The position numbers and the translations under genes are program-made. Positions 1-6,273 of a stretch of 7,333 nucleotides of DNA are shown one piece after another (position 1 is the first letter of the stretch; each line of letters opens with the position of its first letter). The notes beneath the pieces are model-generated. The model made no database searches. It saw nothing but the letters and a program-made list of their open reading frames with translations, and was not told where the DNA came from. The stretch is from Candidatus Zhuqueibacterota bacterium (GTDB lineage Bacteria > Zhuqueibacterota > QNDG01), in the NCBI GenBank assembly GCA_003645915.1, contig QNDG01000061.1, positions 1-7,333 of the forward strand, read 5' to 3'.

Positions 1-320
1 CTATTATTAATGAAGCTGATAATGGTTTGAAAAATTACCGGGGTACAGTAGCGTATGCAAGAACCGGAGAAATTAACAGTGCAACTTCACAATTTTTTAT
101 TAATCTGATGGATAACCACCAGTTAGACTATAAAAACAGTACTGCTTCAGGATTCGGATACTGTGTATTCGGAGAAGTTATCAGCGGAATGGGTGTTGTG
201 GATAAGATTGGTAAAGCAAAAACCGGAGTAAAAAACGGAATGCGTGATGTTCCTGTAAACCCGATTATTATTTTATCAAGCAGAGTAACAGGGGATGATG
301 CGAGGAATCAGGTAAAATAA
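1..320 (+). CDS. Cyclophilin-type peptidyl-prolyl cis-trans isomerase, C-terminal part (5' end outside window)
   Basis: Catalyses cis-trans isomerisation of Xaa-Pro bonds during protein folding. The reading frame is already open at base 3 and gives 105 residues before the TAA at 318-320; the true start lies upstream. Visible cyclophilin blocks, in order, are '[18 protein letters not shown]', 'SATSQFFIN' (the conserved Gln and Phe of the active-site pocket), '[18 protein letters not shown]' and the closing strand 'PIIILSSRV'. The active-site Arg and the 'FHRVI' region belong to the missing N-terminal part, so catalytic competence cannot be checked. The 'SATSQFFIN' block and the end resemble E. 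coli PpiA, while 'GYCVF' resembles PpiB, so no symbol is assigned. Without the N-terminus, cytoplasmic versus exported location is unknown. A short tail of about 12 residues follows the last strand. The gene is followed by a probable terminator, so it is likely the last gene of its transcript. Confidence 0.95.
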   Translation, partial: IINEADNGLKNYRGTVAYARTGEINSATSQFFINLMDNHQLDYKNSTASGFGYCVFGEVISGMGVVDKIGKAKTGVKNGMRDVPVNPIIILSSRVTGDDARNQVK

Positions 321-337
321 AATCTGTTTTTATCACC

Positions 338-392
338 CCGGTATGTCATAAGTATTGGTTTTCGGACGTACCGGCTTTATTACTGATTTTTT
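338..392 (+). terminator. Probable rho-independent terminator after the isomerase gene
   Basis: Bases 338-347 (CCGGTATGTC) pair with 365-374 (GACGTACCGG) as a 10-bp stem containing one T-G wobble (344 with 368). The stem begins with four G-C pairs at its base. The loop is 17 bases. Directly downstream comes CTTTATTACTGA and then six T (387-392). It lies 17 bases after the isomerase stop codon. The T tract is interrupted and the loop is large, so it may be a weak terminator. On the opposite strand no T-rich stretch follows the stem, so it would act on + strand transcripts only. Confidence 0.55.
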
Positions 393-557
393 AAGAAAAA
401 TAAAATACATAAAAGAATTAAATGTATTCTTCTGACTGGAGAGAATAAGGTAAGTTAAAAATTCGTCATTAGAATAAATTTCGGTGTAACGCTTTTGTCC
501 GTTAATGTAAAAAAATTAATTTAAATTCGATTCGTTTTTAATAACAGATTTCCCTGT
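393..557. other. AT-rich intergenic stretch with no recognisable gene
   Basis: Together with the terminator this makes a 251-base gap between the isomerase and the response regulator. It should hold the regulator's promoter, but no convincing -35/-10 pair is visible. The best -35-like string, TTGTCC at 495-500, has no good -10 at 16-18 bases, and TAAATTCG at 522-529 is only a near match to the Bacteroidota -7 consensus TAnnTTTG. A 7-bp inverted repeat, AATACAT (404-410) with ATGTATT (422-428), has an 11-base loop and is too AT-rich to be a strong structure. I saw no open frame with a ribosome binding site and no tRNA here. Confidence 0.5.
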
Positions 558-566
558 AAAGGAGGT
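558..566 (+). promoter_or_regulatory. Shine-Dalgarno that fixes a TTG start
   Basis: AAAGGAGGT is a near-perfect anti-16S match, with GGAGG at 561-565 and 6 bases to the TTG at 572. The next in-frame ATG (590-592, residue 7) would delete the first beta strand of the receiver fold and has no comparable site upstream, so TTG is the start. Confidence 0.85.
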
Positions 567-571
567 TCTGT

Positions 572-943
572 TTGGCATATATACTTGTAATGGAAGATGA
601 GCGGATAATTCAAACAATTATCAAACGCTTTCTGGAAAGGGCAGGCCATGAAGTGGTAATTGCAGGAGACGGTGAAGAGGGGATTAAGCTTTACAAGGAA
701 AGGCCTGCTGACCTTGTTCTCACAGATATTATTATGCCGAGAAAAGAAGGAATCGAAACTATACGCGAGCTAAAAAAGATGTCTCCTGATATTAAGATTA
801 TTGCCATGTCCGGTGGTGGTAAGATAGATTCACAGGACTATCTTGATCTTGCCGGCAAATTCGGTGTTAAAGCAACTTTTATAAAAGGTAGCGACTGGAG
901 CAAACTTATACCGCTTGTAGACAAAGTTTTGTTAGAAGAATAA
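572..943 (+). CDS. Single-domain response regulator (CheY-like receiver), TTG start
   Basis: A 123-residue protein made only of a receiver domain, so it should signal by phosphorylation-dependent protein contact rather than by binding DNA. Visible receiver residues are the acidic pair E8/D9, the phosphoacceptor D52 in 'LVLTDIIMPRKEG', the Ser/Thr switch S80 in 'IIAMSGGG' and the conserved lysine K105. It resembles a stand-alone receiver subfamily recognised by 'TDIIMP.KEG.ETI' and 'SGGG....DYL', with 'TF.K' before the lysine. One oddity is that the proline normally following the lysine is glycine (K105-G106), which may alter the beta5-alpha5 loop. No histidine kinase or output domain is adjacent, so its partner is unknown. 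It lies 44 bases before the protease gene with no terminator visible between them, so read-through is possible, but a functional link is not shown. Confidence 0.95.
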   Translation: MAYILVMEDERIIQTIIKRFLERAGHEVVIAGDGEEGIKLYKERPADLVLTDIIMPRKEGIETIRELKKMSPDIKIIAMSGGGKIDSQDYLDLAGKFGVKATFIKGSDWSKLIPLVDKVLLEE

Positions 944-987
944 TTTATCCCACCTGTCTTATTCTGGTAACTATAAATGGAGATTTA

Positions 988-3141
988 ATGAAAAGAAAAC
1001 CATTAAAGTTAAAATGTGTCAATTTTATTTTTCTTTCTCTTTTGTTCATTAATTTATACTCACAGACATCTAAACTGGAAATAATCCGGAATGCAATTAA
1101 AGAAAAAGGGGCTAAATGGCATGCACAGGAAAATTGGGTTACAAAGCTTCCTGAGAATAAGAGACAAAAACTTTATGGTTTTAACCGCTCTGAATTAAGA
1201 TTATTAAAGGGTGTAAACCTGATTGTTCTACCCCCTGCAGATAATTTACCTGATTCCCTTGACTGGCGGAAAAATGGTGGTAATTGGGTTTCGCCTGTGA
1301 GGAATCAAGGTACCTGCGGAAGCTGCTGGGCGTTTTCTGCGGTGGCACAGGTTGAATCATGGTGGAAGATATTTAATAATAAATCATATATGGCAGCGGA
1401 TTTTTCAGAGCAGTTACTTTTGTCTTCCGGCTCAGCAGGTTCATGCGGAGGAGGATCAGTAACAGCAGCGCTGAATTTTATTAAAGTAAACGGCATCCCT
1501 CCTGAATGGTGTATGACCTATCAGGCAACAGATACTATCCCTCTTGCTGATGCATGTGCTGACTGGAAAGAGCATGCAGTTAAAATTCCCGGATGGGGAT
1601 TTATTTCCGGGCCTGATGCAAGCGTGGAAAACATTAAAAATGCTCTGATGTTTCACCCTGTTTCTGCTTCTTATACAATTTATGAAGACTTTAACTATTA
1701 TTCAGGCGGTGTTTATGAACATGTTTGGGGAAAAGATAAAGGTGGACATGCTATTCTGATTGTAGGATGGAATGATGCGGATTCTGCCTGGATATGTAAG
1801 AACAGTTGGGGACAATATTGGGGTGAAAACGGTTACTTCAGAATAAAATGGGGTCAGTGTGGTATAGGTGAATATTCACCTTTTATATGGAATGGTACAA
1901 GTCTGCCAGGGGATATGGCCGTGCTTACTGATACTTTAAAGTTTGAATTAAGTCAGGGTGAGAGTGAAATAAAACAGCTGACAGTTCAGAATACAGGCTC
2001 AGAAGTGCTTGAATACAGCGCTGTTAAAAGTATGATTCCAGTTGTTTTTCATCCTGATACGTTTAATGCAAAGCAAGGCAGTTCATGGTGGTGTGGTGAT
2101 GCTGATGTCGGAGGTTATAAAAATCACTGGCTGCAGTACCTTGATACACCTGTGATTGATTTAACCGGAACTTCAAATCCTGTGTTAAAGTTTGACGGAT
2201 TCTGGAAGGTTGAAGATCCTGCAGGTACAGATCCTCCGTGGGATGGATGGGACGGTTGTAATGTATGGATATCAACAGACGGAGGAGAATCTTTTAATGT
2301 TATTAATCCGGTTAGTCCTGATTATACATGCCAGCATCTTTGGAGTTTCGGACATCCTGAACAGGGATGGAATATGGGAGAAAATATTGCAGGTTGGGCA
2401 GGATCAAGCAGCGGCTGGCTTGATGTGTCCTTTGATCTGTCGCAATATAAAAATGAGAGCCAGGTTGTAGTGCGCTGGGCATTTGCTTCTGATAAAGGAT
2501 TTTCAACTCCTGATGATTCTTCAATGATAGGGTACTTTATAGATAATATCCGGATAGGAGATGAAAACAGTCCTGTTTTTATAAACAACGGAGATGATTT
2601 TGAAGAAATGAGTGCCAGCGGGTTTGGTTCTGATTCTGCTCCGTGGATAAGTATTGAGAATGGTGTTGGAAGAATAGAGAGCGGTGAGATATATAATGTC
2701 AATGTGTCTGTAGATACAAAAGAGCTTCAACCAGGTGATTATCTGGGACGGGTTGAATTCAGTACAAATTCTGATACTGAGCAGAACTTGTCTGTTCCGG
2801 TTAAATTAAAAGTGATTCCGGGGATCAGTTCCGGAGTTAACACAGATTTGAAAAATGTACCTGTAAGTATTGTTCTGGGACAGAATTATCCGAATCCTTT
2901 TAATTCTTCAACAATAATCAGTTACAGCATTAATGCTCAAGATCATTATCGAATGTTAATTTTTGATGTAAAGGGGAAGTTAGTCAGAAATTTGTTCAGC
3001 ACCTATAAAAATTGTGGAAATTATACAATTAACTGGGACGGAAAAGATGATTTTGGAAAAAATGTAAGCTCCGGTCTCTATTTACTTGTGCTTAAAAGCA
3101 AAAGAACCATTAAAAGTATAAAAATGATGTATTTGAGGTGA
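988..3141 (+). CDS. Secreted papain-family (C1A) cysteine protease with split Ig-like domain and type IX-like sorting domain
   Basis: A 717-residue multidomain exported protease. The start has GGAG at 979-982, 5 bases upstream. Residues 1-25 form a signal peptide (basic start, hydrophobic core, cleavage likely after LYS). A short propeptide follows (about 26-87, with 'ENWVTKLPENKRQKLYGF'). The C1A domain spans about 88-303: oxyanion Q107 and nucleophile C113 in 'QGTCGSCWAFS', H254 in 'GGHAILIVGW' and N272 in 'KNSWG'. All catalytic residues are intact, so it should be an active endopeptidase. C110/C153 match the papain disulfide, and C175/C190 may form another. Residues about 311-346 and 551-611 look like two halves of one Ig-like domain, separated by a domain (about 350-548) resembling the jelly-roll region of immune inhibitor A-type M6 peptidases ('SSWWCGD', 'VWISTDGGESF', 'GYFIDNIRIGD'). 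The end (about 628-717) begins 'LGQNYPNPFN' and is FlgD-Ig/type IX sorting-like, implying outer-membrane secretion or surface attachment. Confidence 0.95.
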   Translation: MKRKPLKLKCVNFIFLSLLFINLYSQTSKLEIIRNAIKEKGAKWHAQENWVTKLPENKRQKLYGFNRSELRLLKGVNLIVLPPADNLPDSLDWRKNGGNWVSPVRNQGTCGSCWAFSAVAQVESWWKIFNNKSYMAADFSEQLLLSSGSAGSCGGGSVTAALNFIKVNGIPPEWCMTYQATDTIPLADACADWKEHAVKIPGWGFISGPDASVENIKNALMFHPVSASYTIYEDFNYYSGGVYEHVWGKDKGGHAILIVGWNDADSAWICKNSWGQYWGENGYFRIKWGQCGIGEYSPFIWNGTSLPGDMAVLTDTLKFELSQGESEIKQLTVQNTGSEVLEYSAVKSMIPVVFHPDTFNAKQGSSWWCGDADVGGYKNHWLQYLDTPVIDLTGTSNPVLKFDGFWKVEDPAGTDPPWDGWDGCNVWISTDGGESFNVINPVSPDYTCQHLWSFGHPEQGWNMGENIAGWAGSSSGWLDVSFDLSQYKNESQVVVRWAFASDKGFSTPDDSSMIGYFIDNIRIGDENSPVFINNGDDFEEMSASGFGSDSAPWISIENGVGRIESGEIYNVNVSVDTKELQPGDYLGRVEFSTNSDTEQNLSVPVKLKVIPGISSGVNTDLKNVPVSIVLGQNYPNPFNSSTIISYSINAQDHYRMLIFDVKGKLVRNLFSTYKNCGNYTINWDGKDDFGKNVSSGLYLLVLKSKRTIKSIKMMYLR

Positions 3142-3160
3142 GAAATTAAAATATAGTTGC

Positions 3161-3181
3161 ATAATAAAAAAAAATTATTAT
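3161..3181. repeat. Perfect A/T inverted repeat with poly-A loop
   Basis: ATAATAA (3161-3167) and TTATTAT (3175-3181) form a perfect 7-bp inverted repeat around seven A residues. Only A-T pairs are present and no T tract follows, so it is a poor terminator. It may simply reflect the local AT-richness, or mark curved or easily melted DNA upstream of the leader. Confidence 0.5.
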
Positions 3182-3198
3182 CTTTAGAGGAGGTTTTC

Positions 3199-3228
3199 AT
3201 GTATGACATATCTAAAATTAAAATGTAA
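3199..3228 (+). CDS. Possible 9-residue leader peptide (MYDISKIKM)
   Basis: ATG at 3199 follows GGAGG at 3189-3193 with a 5-base spacer, a ribosome binding site as good as those of the real genes here, and the frame closes at TAA 3226-3228. It lies 111 bases before the SusC-type ATG. The peptide has no run of one amino acid and no obvious stalling motif, so classical amino-acid attenuation is not supported. It could be a translated upstream frame or a chance match in purine-rich DNA. It counts only if the transcript starts upstream of about 3185. Confidence 0.25.
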   Translation: MYDISKIKM

Positions 3229-3261
3229 CAAGGTATTAGAATTTAATTTTGTACTTAAAAT

Positions 3262-3271
3262 TTTCATGAAA
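3262..3271. repeat. 10-bp palindrome TTTCATGAAA in the leader
   Basis: TTTCATGAAA is a perfect palindrome located 11 bases after the promoter-like TAATTTTG and overlapping the second Shine-Dalgarno at 3269-3278. It could be a small operator or a short hairpin touching that site. Palindromes this short also occur by chance in AT-rich DNA. The related string TTTTCATG also occurs at 3194-3201, at the start of the small frame. Confidence 0.25.
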
Positions 3272-3339
3272 GGAGGTGAAGAGAGTTTCTTTTGTTCTTT
3301 TTTTTGTATGATTTGAGGTGAAAAAAGGAGGTTGAAAAG

Positions 3340-6255
3340 ATGAAAAAAACTGTTGCATTATTAGTAACCATGCTAATGGTTGTCTCATCACTCACTTTGT
3401 TTGCAGAGACAAGAGAGATTAGCGGTACTGTTGTTGATGCAAAAACCGGTGCACCGCTTATTAATGCCAATGTTATAATCCAGGGAGAGATGGCCGGTGC
3501 AGCAACAAATGTTGATGGGAAATTTTCTTTTACATTTGATGTAAAAGGGAATATTACGCTTGTTGTTAACTACATGGGATACAAAAAGAAGGTTATTAAT
3601 CTGACCCCTTCTTCAAGAATGGTTAATCTTGCAATTGAGATGGAACCGGATGTATTCCAGGGTGAACAGGTTGTTGTAACAGGTATTGCTTCCAAAAGAT
3701 CAAAATCAAGATCTGAGGTTGCAGTATCAAGAGTTAATGCAGTAAAATACACAGAAGAAGCATCCTATGATGACATCTCATCTTTGCTTAACGGTAAGGT
3801 AGCAGGTGTTCAGGTTAAGTCTGTTTCAGGAAATGTAGGCGGCGGTATCAGATTTGATATGCGTTCGAATGCAGGCCTGAACGGAAACGGCCAGCCTCTT
3901 GTTATTGTTGACGGTGTGAGAATTTCCACTGCTTCAATTACAGGATGGGGAGTAGGCGGACAGGATATGTCTGCTCTTGCGGACCTTAATCCTGATGATA
4001 TTGAAAGTATTGATATTCTAAAAGGCCCTGCAGGCGCAGCTTCTTACGGAACAGATGGTTCCAATGGTGTAATTATCATTACAACCAAAAGAGGCAAAAC
4101 TGGTACAGGAACTGGTAAACCAGTTGCAATAACATACAAATCTGTGTTCGGGTACAATACTCAGTCTTACAAATACACAGAAGACGATTTTGTCTCCTAT
4201 AAGGATATTAATGCTGTTTTCCGCAACGGCGCAATCAGAGAAAATTCAATCAGCGCTTATGGCGGTGGAAATTTTGTTAAATACTATATAGGTCTAAGCA
4301 GCAGAGGCGAAGATGGATTAATGTACAACAATACTTTTAAACGTACTTCTCTTCGTGCAAATATTGATGCTTATCCTTCTGAGAAACTGACTTTAAGTGC
4401 GAGCACAAATTTTGTTTTTGGTGAGAACCAGAGACCGAATAATGATAACAATATTTTCGGTTTTCTCGGAAACACAATTCTTCTTCCTATTCCATACTTG
4501 TTCACAGACAGTGCATCTGTTTTTGGTCTTGAGACAGTTGCAAGAAACAACAGGTTTGTGGGCGGCTTAAATGTTCAGTATAAACCGATAAAGAATCTTG
4601 AGATCAACGGTAAAGCAGGCCTTGATGACAGTGATATAAGAGACGATAAAACATTTCCTACAAATCTTTACTATTCGTTTTATCCGCATGGATCCAGAAA
4701 TATCTGGAATAGAATGTACAGGCGTTTTAACTATGAAGCAAATGTATCTTACTCGTATGAGCCTGTAAAAGGTCTGAAAATTAATTCTATTTTCGGTGTT
4801 CAGGCCCTTGATACAAAGTGGAGAACTTTTTACATACAGAAAAAAGATTTTCTTACAGAGCTCGTAACCAATATAGGAGCAGGAGCAACTCTTGAAGATG
4901 CAGACGAAGGTTTTGGTCATTCTCGTCAGGCTGGTATTTTCACTTCTCACCAGTTTGCTTATAACGATCAGTATTTTGCTACAGTTATGCTGAGAAAAGA
5001 CTATGCTTCATCAATCGGTGAGAAAGCTCCAAGCATCTACTATCCCAGTGCAAGCGTTGCTGTAAGACTTGACAAGTATGATTTCTTCCCTAAATTTTTC
5101 AGCATTATGAAACTTCGTGCCTCATATGGTGAGAGTGGTCAGCTTCCGGGAACAGTTGCAGGAATTCCGTTATTGTGGCAGGCAGAGCAGTCAGGATGGG
5201 GAGCAGGCGCTACTCTGGCAAATATCGGAAATGAGAAAATTGAACCTGAAAGAGTTAAAGAATATGAAGTTGGTTTTGACGCTGAATTTCTGGGCAACTA
5301 CTCAGTTGAGTTTTCATACTACAGACAGGTTGCTCAAAATTCCATTATTTCGTTCAGAAACGCTCCTTCAACAGGATTAACTGCAAGCTCAGTTCCTTTT
5401 AATGTTGGAGAGGCAAAAGGATGGGGACTTGAAGCTCTGTTGAACGGCCGTCCTGTAAATACACGCAACTTTACAGTTGATTTTACTTTGACAAGTTCAT
5501 GGCAGGATAATGAAGTTGTTGATCTTGGCGGAGCACAGCCAATTTTTGACGGGTTTGACCTTAATGTATTTAAAGAGGGGCTTCCCAAGTATGCTTTTTA
5601 TACTTACAAGGTAAATGGAGCTCTGTTTAATGAGGACGGAACATACGCAGGACCTGATGTTGATACTGCAAGGAGCTATATAGGAACTCCAATTCCCAAG
5701 TACAAAGGCTCTTTCTCTCTTGATTTTAAGATTTTCAAGCGTCTTAAAATAAGAGCTTTGTGCGACTGGGCAATGGGTCAGTCAGTATTTAACAATACAA
5801 GAGTTTTTGCTATTTATCTTGGCGAAGCATACGGATTTGGCGCCAATGATAAAAGATATCTTCAGTTGAAGGATATGCTTGGTTACGCAGATAATTATGA
5901 AGATATTGATGCTTTACAGCCAGGTACAGATGCTTACAAAGATGCAGCCAATGAGTTTGCAAAACTTGACCATAGATGGGATGCAAACTTTGTTGAACCT
6001 GCAGATTTCTTCAAATTAAGAGAAGTAAGCGTCAGTTATGGTATTACAGGACTTTTAAAGAAACTTTACAGTAATCTTCCAATCTCTGATCTGACCATTG
6101 GTGCTTCCGGAATGAACTTATTGACATTTACAAAGTATTCAGGAGCAGATCCTGAAGTAAACTTTGATGGTTCAAGAGGTATGTCAAGAGGTCAGGATTT
6201 TCTCACTTTGATGCACCCAAAGGTGTACAATGTGTGGCTTAAGATTACACTTTAA
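3340..6255 (+). CDS. SusC/RagA-family TonB-dependent outer-membrane transporter
   Basis: A 971-residue outer-membrane importer of near-normal length for SusC proteins (about 1000). Energised by TonB-ExbBD, it should move a bulky nutrient into the periplasm together with the SusD-like lipoprotein encoded next. Residues 1-22 are a signal peptide ending LFA. Residues 26-103 form the carboxypeptidase regulatory-like domain typical of SusC ('SGTVVDAKTGAPLINANVIIQG'). 'GEQVVVTG' at 108-115 marks the TonB-box/plug start. The plug carries 'LLNGKVAGVQV', 'PLVIVDGV' (186-193) and the signature 'LNPDDIESIDILKGPAGAASYGTDGSNGVIIITTKRG' region (216-252). The rest is beta barrel, with 'EPERVKEYEVGFDAEF' typical of the family, ending 'VWLKITL'. 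Two small departures are 'DMRSN' (173-177) where family plugs usually have 'IRG', and a terminal Leu instead of an aromatic residue. No STN anti-sigma signalling domain is present. Substrate cannot be read from sequence; the protease upstream makes peptides a candidate. Confidence 0.96.
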   Translation: MKKTVALLVTMLMVVSSLTLFAETREISGTVVDAKTGAPLINANVIIQGEMAGAATNVDGKFSFTFDVKGNITLVVNYMGYKKKVINLTPSSRMVNLAIEMEPDVFQGEQVVVTGIASKRSKSRSEVAVSRVNAVKYTEEASYDDISSLLNGKVAGVQVKSVSGNVGGGIRFDMRSNAGLNGNGQPLVIVDGVRISTASITGWGVGGQDMSALADLNPDDIESIDILKGPAGAASYGTDGSNGVIIITTKRGKTGTGTGKPVAITYKSVFGYNTQSYKYTEDDFVSYKDINAVFRNGAIRENSISAYGGGNFVKYYIGLSSRGEDGLMYNNTFKRTSLRANIDAYPSEKLTLSASTNFVFGENQRPNNDNNIFGFLGNTILLPIPYLFTDSASVFGLETVARNNRFVGGLNVQYKPIKNLEINGKAGLDDSDIRDDKTFPTNLYYSFYPHGSRNIWNRMYRRFNYEANVSYSYEPVKGLKINSIFGVQALDTKWRTFYIQKKDFLTELVTNIGAGATLEDADEGFGHSRQAGIFTSHQFAYNDQYFATVMLRKDYASSIGEKAPSIYYPSASVAVRLDKYDFFPKFFSIMKLRASYGESGQLPGTVAGIPLLWQAEQSGWGAGATLANIGNEKIEPERVKEYEVGFDAEFLGNYSVEFSYYRQVAQNSIISFRNAPSTGLTASSVPFNVGEAKGWGLEALLNGRPVNTRNFTVDFTLTSSWQDNEVVDLGGAQPIFDGFDLNVFKEGLPKYAFYTYKVNGALFNEDGTYAGPDVDTARSYIGTPIPKYKGSFSLDFKIFKRLKIRALCDWAMGQSVFNNTRVFAIYLGEAYGFGANDKRYLQLKDMLGYADNYEDIDALQPGTDAYKDAANEFAKLDHRWDANFVEPADFFKLREVSVSYGITGLLKKLYSNLPISDLTIGASGMNLLTFTKYSGADPEVNFDGSRGMSRGQDFLTLMHPKVYNVWLKITL

Positions 6256-6273
6256 GGGAATGGAGGTCATGCA

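Larger units (their letters stand above)
3142..3339 (+). promoter_or_regulatory. Leader region of the SusC/SusD operon with repeated Shine-Dalgarno sequences
   Basis: This 198-base gap precedes the transporter gene. It contains three strong anti-16S sequences: GAGGAGGT at 3187-3194, AAAGGAGGTG at 3269-3278, and AGGAGGT at 3326-3332. The last lies 8 bases before the ATG of the SusC-type gene and is the one used for it. A weaker GAGGTGA occurs at 3315-3321. The first serves a possible 9-codon frame (3199-3228). The second has no ATG at normal spacing. TAATTTTG at 3244-3251 fits the Bacteroidota -7 consensus TAnnTTTG, but there is no TTG at the usual -33 distance, so promoter placement is uncertain. 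No GC-rich terminator for the protease gene is visible, so some read-through from it is possible. The role of the extra sites is inferred, not shown. Confidence 0.45.

Noticed and set aside
526..533. TTCGATTC resembling a tRNA T-loop
   Set aside because: No acceptor, D-arm or anticodon stem can be paired around it, so it is a chance match in AT-rich intergenic DNA.
972..977. TATAAA as a possible -10 box just before the protease gene
   Set aside because: There is no -35-like hexamer at 16-18 bases upstream, and it abuts the Shine-Dalgarno, so a transcript from it would start at or inside the gene.
1305..2730. Several open frames of 60-126 codons on the - strand, and one on the + strand (2192-2470), inside the protease gene
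   Set aside because: They lie wholly within a gene with intact catalytic and domain motifs, have no recognisable family features, and are explained as shadow frames of it.
3161..3181. A/T hairpin as a terminator for the protease gene
   Set aside because: The stem has only A-T pairs and is followed by mixed sequence rather than a T tract, so it would not be stable enough for intrinsic termination.
3268..3305. T-rich stretch with eight T (3298-3305) as a terminator tail
   Set aside because: No stable GC-containing hairpin precedes it; only 4-bp pairings such as GAAA 3268-3271 with TTTC 3286-3289 are available.
3264..5588. Further open frames in other phases within or overlapping the SusC-type gene (for example 4567-4950 on -, 5117-5380 on +)
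   Set aside because: The SusC frame is continuous with family motifs throughout. The alternatives show no protein-like composition or known motifs.
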